Shown: one piece after another, positions 6,932-9,366 of the stretch | Numbering within the stretch: the stretch's first letter is position 1 | Layout of the letters: each line of letters begins with the position of its first letter | NCBI GenBank assembly: GCA_014383605.1 | Contig: JACNHM010000233.1 | Location: 1-9,366, forward strand | Reading direction: 5' to 3' | DNA: 9,366 bases | Source: Chloroflexota bacterium | Lineage (GTDB): Bacteria; Chloroflexota; Anaerolineae; UBA3071 | The notes under the pieces: generated by a model | Told to the model about the DNA's origin: nothing | Seen by the model: the letters and a program-made list of their open reading frames with translations, nothing else | Database searches by the model: none | Translations under genes and position numbers: made by a program

Positions 6932-6983
6932 GTAGGGGCAGGCCTTGCGCCTGCCCGTGGGCGACCGCAAGGGTCGCCCCTAC
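6932..6983. repeat. Palindromic repeat, copy 2 (full length)
   Basis: A 52-bp element that can fold as a three-way junction. GTAG (6932-6935) pairs with CTAC (6980-6983) and closes two 8-bp hairpins: GGGCAGGC/GCCTGCCC (6936-6943, 6949-6956; loop CTTGC) and GGGCGACC/GGTCGCCC (6959-6966, 6972-6979; loop GCAAG). Similar GGGCGACCGCAAGGGTCGCC elements are, in my recollection, common in Chloroflexota genomes. Confidence 0.9.
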
Positions 6984-6995
6984 ACCACCTGCCCC

Positions 6996-7021
6996 GGGCA
7001 ACCACAAGGGTCGCCCCTACA
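6996..7021. repeat. Palindromic repeat, copy 3 (second hairpin only)
   Basis: GGGCAACC-ACAAG-GGTCGCCC followed by CTACA. One stem position is A opposite C on the plus strand, which is a U-G wobble on the minus-strand RNA. The first hairpin of the full element is missing. Confidence 0.88.
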
Positions 7022-7027
7022 CCCCCT

Positions 7028-7052
7028 GGGCAACCGCAAGGGTTGCCCCTAC
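7028..7052. repeat. Palindromic repeat, copy 4 (second hairpin only)
   Basis: GGGCAACC-GCAAG-GGTTGCCC followed by CTAC. Compared with copy 2 both arms have changed (G to A and C to T) so that the stem stays fully paired. It ends 27 nt before the lgt -10 element. Confidence 0.88.
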
Positions 7053-7076
7053 GCTTTCGCCCCCTGGAAAGAGGTG

Positions 7077-7085
7077 TGGTATAAT
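7077..7085 (+). promoter_or_regulatory. Putative extended -10 promoter of lgt
   Basis: TGG (7077-7079) directly precedes a perfect TATAAT (7080-7085), giving an extended -10. No good -35 is seen at 16-19 nt upstream. Transcription would begin near 7092, giving a short leader of about 24 nt that contains the strong GAGGAGGAG ribosome site. Confidence 0.65.
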
Positions 7086-7115
7086 GCGCCCAATCTTATC
7101 CGAGGAGGAGAAATC

Positions 7116-8045
7116 ATGGACCCTGTTGCTTTCCGCATCGGCCCGCTGGCCGTGCACTGGTACGGTTTGCTCATCGTCACCGGCGCGGTTCTGGCCGCCG
7201 TGGTGGCCACCTTCGAGGCCAAACGGCGGGGCGAAGACCCCGAGCACGTCTGGAACGTCCTGACCTACTGTCTCATTTTGGGCATCATCGGGGCGCGGCT
7301 GTACCACGTCTTTTCCTCGCCCGAAGGCGGCTTCGTCGGCTGGGAGTACTACAGGGAGCACCCCATCGAGATCATCGCCTTCTGGCGGGGCGGCTTCCGC
7401 GGCCTGGGCATCTACGGGGCGGTGGCCGGCGGCGTCGTGGCCGTCGTGCTCTACACCCACTTCGCCAGGCTGAACCTGTTGCGCTGGCTGGACATCCCTG
7501 CGCCGGGGCTGCTGCTGGCGCAGGTCATCGGCCGCCTGGGCAACTTCATCAACCAGGAGCTGTACGGTCAGCCCACCACGCTGCCCTGGGGCGTGCCCAT
7601 TGACTGCGACCACCGCTACGGTAATTTCATCTGCGACAAGCTGCCCGAGGCCACCCGTTTCCATCCCACCTTCTTCTACGAGGCCTTGTGGAACCTCGTT
7701 GGCTTCGGGCTAATGCTCTGGCTGGGCCGCAAGTTCTCGCGCAAGCTGCGCGATGGCGACATCTTCTTCGCCTATCTCATCTGGTACCCGCTGGGGCGCT
7801 TCTGGGTGGAGTTCTTCCGCCCCGACGCCTGGCTGGTGGGCGGCAGCAAGCTGGCCACGGCGCAACTCATCGCCATCGCCTGCATCGTCTTCGCTGTGGC
7901 CATGCTCTTTCTGCGGCACCGCGGCTGGACACCAGGCGCAGAGGAGCAAGGGAGCCAAGGAGCAGAGGAGCAAGGGAGCGTGGGAGCAGAGGAGACAGAG
8001 GGAACAGAAGAGGCAGGAAGGTCTGATTCCACAGAAGAGGAGTGA
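7116..8045 (+). CDS. lgt: Prolipoprotein diacylglyceryl transferase Lgt
   Basis: Integral membrane enzyme that moves diacylglycerol from phosphatidylglycerol to the lipobox cysteine of prolipoproteins, the first step of lipoprotein maturation. 309 residues with several membrane segments. The HWYG motif is at 14-17 (Tyr16 matches E. coli Tyr26). The Lgt signature GRLGNFINQELYG is at 139-151, with Arg140, Asn143 and Glu148 in the expected places, and EFFRPD at 232-237 holds Arg235. The E. coli His103 position appears to be Tyr100 (GLGIYGA). The ATG at 7116 has GAGGAGGAG 5 nt upstream; the frame is open further left, but only through repeats and the promoter. Residues from about 273 on (GAEEQGSQGAEEQGSVGAEE and onward) are an acidic tail encoded by a minisatellite and absent from standard Lgt. 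The FGE-like lipoprotein here would be one of its substrates. Confidence 0.97.
   Translation: MDPVAFRIGPLAVHWYGLLIVTGAVLAAVVATFEAKRRGEDPEHVWNVLTYCLILGIIGARLYHVFSSPEGGFVGWEYYREHPIEIIAFWRGGFRGLGIYGAVAGGVVAVVLYTHFARLNLLRWLDIPAPGLLLAQVIGRLGNFINQELYGQPTTLPWGVPIDCDHRYGNFICDKLPEATRFHPTFFYEALWNLVGFGLMLWLGRKFSRKLRDGDIFFAYLIWYPLGRFWVEFFRPDAWLVGGSKLATAQLIAIACIVFAVAMLFLRHRGWTPGAEEQGSQGAEEQGSVGAEETEGTEEAGRSDSTEEE
7936..8010 (+). repeat. Minisatellite at the 3' end of lgt
   Basis: Two 24-bp units (7936-7959 and 7960-7983) and a decayed third. The core is GAGGAGCAAGGGAGC. It is the same family as the array beside ecfT and, as there, the G-rich strand is the coding strand and the EQGS peptide frame is used. 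Confidence 0.88.
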
Positions 8046-8083
8046 ATCACAACCCTTCAAGATGCAACAAACAGCGTCCTTTT

Positions 8084-8112
8084 TTGACAAGAACCTGGTT
8101 TTGTGATATGCT
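8084..8112 (+). promoter_or_regulatory. Near-consensus promoter upstream of the small ORF and two-TM gene
   Basis: TTGACA at 8084-8089, a 17-nt spacer and TATGCT at 8107-8112, preceded by TGA (extended -10). It is the best promoter match in the window. Transcription would start near 8119, leaving about 220 nt before the ATG at 8341. Confidence 0.8.
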
Positions 8113-8173
8113 GAGCAAGGATTGAAGCGTATGTGTGTTGTAAGCCCGCGTTGCCGCATCGGAGGGTTCTACG

Positions 8174-8341
8174 GTGATAGTGCACGCTCTTCCAGTGGGG
8201 AGAATCGAAGATAGGGGCCGCCAAGCGCAAAACGTGTGCGCGACTGACGCCAGTGATGTGAAAGGCAGTAGCCTTTCGCTCTGCTGGCGTTGTTGTTTGG
8301 CGGCGACGGGTAAATGCCTGCCGGCCCCGCGGGAGCACTGA
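8174..8341 (+). CDS. Candidate small Cys-rich ORF (55 aa), possibly translationally coupled
   Basis: A short frame in the leader. GTG at 8174 has GGAGGG (8161-8166) 7 nt upstream. It ends with TGA at 8339-8341, which overlaps the ATG of the next gene by one base (TGATG), the classic layout for coupling. The 55-residue product would have five cysteines, at 22, 37, 40, 41 and 48, including CWRCC. It has no membrane segment and I recognise no family. Against it: unusual codons for this window (ATA, AGG, TGT, AGT) and a strong RNA hairpin inside the frame. It may be a real small protein, a leader peptide, or chance within a structured leader. Confidence 0.35.
   Translation: MIVHALPVGRIEDRGRQAQNVCATDASDVKGSSLSLCWRCCLAATGKCLPAPREH
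8247..8290 (+). promoter_or_regulatory. Nested stem-loop in the leader of the two-TM gene
   Basis: Outer stem ACGCCAG (8247-8253) with CTGGCGT (8284-8290). Inner stem GAAAGGC (8260-8266), loop AGTA, GCCTTTC (8271-8277). All 14 pairs are perfect, with a symmetric 6/6 internal loop. It is followed by TTGTTGTTT, which is only partly U-rich, so it could be an attenuator or a regulatory fold. It matches no riboswitch consensus I can recall. Confidence 0.55.
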
Positions 8342-9366
8342 TGAGCATTCAGCGAGACTCGGCACGCCAGACGTGGCAACACATTCAGCAGAACAGTCCC
8401 TTCGTCCTCTTCGTCGGGGTGCTCATCTCCGCCGTTCTCCTGGGACTGGCGGTCAACTACCTCAGCAACATCCTGTTCGAATGGTTGTGGTCCCCAGACC
8501 GCATCGGCTGGCAAGTGCTTCAGGCGGCCATCACTCTGGGCATCATCGGTCTTCTAACCGTGGCCGGTATCTACCTCGTGCGGGAGCAAGTGACCGAGGA
8601 CACGGTGGACTTCGATGTGCTGGTGCCCTACATCGTCGGCCCGCGAGATGTGGACATCCGCTACCTGGAGCGGTATCACCCCACGAGATTGGCTGCTGCC
8701 CCGCTGGCACGGGCCTTTCGTCGTGAGCAGGGAAGTCTGCAGCGTTTTCGTGGTTCGTGGCAGGCTGCCCAGGAAGATCGCAGCAAGCGGCCCTTGACCG
8801 GTTTTGCCATTGATTGCACCTATGACCTCATCGAACAACTGACCCTGCACTACGTCCGCAGGTACGGTCAGATCACCCTGGGCAGCAAGGGCAAGTTCGC
8901 CCTGGGGGCCGATCTGGCCGAACCGCTGGCGGCGCACCGCTGCACCTTGGCCGAGATCGCCGAGTCGGTGCCGAAAGAGAACTTTGTCTTGCGCAACGAT
9001 CCACAGTCTGGAGAATGGGCGTTCCACTTTCCACTCGATGTGGCGTTGTCCGTGGAGCCCTTGCCGCTGAAAGGCTTCGTGGCCGAGGATGGTGGGCGGC
9101 CTGTGCGACGTCTGCGTCTGAAAAGTAAGCGCTACGGCGAGCTGACCATCACCCCTTCCCAGATCTGGCGTGAGCCAGGAGAGTTCTCTCAGACGGGGCG
9201 TGTCCTGGCCAAGCGGGTTGAGTTGCGCGGGAGCGAGCAGTTGGTAGCCGCGCTGCTGCGGGTGCAGTTGAGGACCGAGTTCGAGACCTGGCGTTTCCTG
9301 TGGCCGCCCTGGCACAAGGAGTTGCGCGCTCACGTGTTCTGGCTGATGGGGCTGGTGGACTATCTG
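8341..9366 (+). CDS. Unrecognised protein with two N-terminal membrane segments (partial, runs off right edge)
   Basis: 342 residues are visible with no stop. I do not recognise the family. Residues 1-20 are polar. Hydrophobic segments at about 21-44 (FVLFVGVLISAVLLGLAVNY) and 60-80 (AITLGIIGLLTVAGIYLV) suggest a membrane hairpin with the remainder in the cytoplasm. The soluble part begins with DTVDFDVLVPYIVGPRDVDI near 87-106, then an Arg-rich stretch (112-150) and GFAIDCTYDLIEQLTLHYV near 154-172. A hydrophobic stretch with many Trp (WRFLWPPWHKELRAHVFWL) occurs near 317-335. No nuclease, kinase or P-loop motif was seen. Start: ATG 8341 with GGGAG 5 nt upstream. It has a strong promoter 230-260 nt upstream and may be coupled to the small ORF. 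It is independent of lgt. Confidence 0.85.
   Translation, partial: MSIQRDSARQTWQHIQQNSPFVLFVGVLISAVLLGLAVNYLSNILFEWLWSPDRIGWQVLQAAITLGIIGLLTVAGIYLVREQVTEDTVDFDVLVPYIVGPRDVDIRYLERYHPTRLAAAPLARAFRREQGSLQRFRGSWQAAQEDRSKRPLTGFAIDCTYDLIEQLTLHYVRRYGQITLGSKGKFALGADLAEPLAAHRCTLAEIAESVPKENFVLRNDPQSGEWAFHFPLDVALSVEPLPLKGFVAEDGGRPVRRLRLKSKRYGELTITPSQIWREPGEFSQTGRVLAKRVELRGSEQLVAALLRVQLRTEFETWRFLWPPWHKELRAHVFWLMGLVDYL

Larger units (their letters stand above)
6783..7115. other. Divergent intergenic region between THEP1 and lgt
   Basis: This 333-nt stretch has no supported gene. It holds two outward-facing promoters with nearly the same extended -10 (GTGTGGTAT[C/A]ATGCGC), four copies of a palindromic repeat between them, and a short unique spacer (about 6885-6931). 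The open frames across it are repeat-derived and have no support. Confidence 0.85.

Noticed and set aside
6932..6983. tRNA-like fold
   Set aside because: Only 52 nt, two hairpins with 5-nt loops, no T-loop or anticodon arm sequence; better explained as a repeat element.
6845..7052. CRISPR array
   Set aside because: Copies differ in length and form, are palindromic, and are not separated by spacers of uniform size.
7017..7664. 215-codon minus-strand ORF over the lgt start
   Set aside because: Shadow of lgt, overlapping its promoter and the palindromic repeat.
8079..8085. Intrinsic terminator after lgt at the T-run
   Set aside because: No GC-rich stem precedes the T-run; the Ts are better explained as part of the -35 region.
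8119..8340. Known riboswitch (cobalamin, TPP, c-di-GMP, fluoride) or RNase P/6S RNA
   Set aside because: I looked for the conserved cores of these RNAs and none matched; a covariance search could not be run.
8554..9333. 259-codon minus-strand ORF
   Set aside because: Antisense to the two-TM protein frame, which is open over its whole 1026 nt with a ribosome site and promoter; the product shows no recognisable motif.

Overview
The window (about 60% G+C by eye) looks like a chromosomal segment of a Chloroflexota bacterium, probably Anaerolineae-like. I infer this from style rather than from a marker gene. The signs are a lipoprotein with a Pro/Thr-rich linker, a LysM-like module fused to a sugar-binding protein, a GH4 glycosidase beside sugar-uptake parts, and several families of short intergenic repeats that run into gene ends. 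No rRNA, tRNA, transposase or CRISPR array was seen.

Minus strand, transcribed right to left from about 6820: a THEP1-type NTPase, a fused double ATPase of an energy-coupling factor (ECF) transporter, an ECF substrate-binding S component of unknown specificity, the EcfT membrane component, and an NAD/Mn-dependent GH4 glycosidase. Spacing is tight in most places: ATGA overlap between ATPase and S component, and 5 nt between EcfT and GH4. This reads as a single uptake-and-processing operon. Still on the minus strand, a formylglycine-generating-enzyme-like (FGE-sulfatase fold) lipoprotein without the catalytic cysteines follows with its own promoter. Last is a truncated ABC sugar-binding protein with an N-terminal LysM-like domain, whose C-terminal part lies outside the window.

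Plus strand: a 333-nt divergent region (6783-7115) carries two near-identical extended -10 promoters pointing outwards and four copies of a palindromic repeat. It leads into lgt (prolipoprotein diacylglyceryl transferase). After lgt comes a near-consensus promoter, a roughly 220-nt leader with a strong nested stem-loop and a possible 55-residue Cys-rich small ORF. That ORF ends in a TGATG overlap with a two-transmembrane protein of unknown function that runs off the right edge.

The most unusual points are: (1) the ECF transporter with unknown S component linked to both a glycosidase and a THEP1 NTPase; (2) simple-repeat families at gene boundaries, translated as low-complexity tails of THEP1, EcfA and Lgt and possibly the EcfT N-terminus; (3) palindromes with a compensatory base-pair change; (4) the structured leader with its candidate coupled small ORF upstream of an unrecognised membrane protein.
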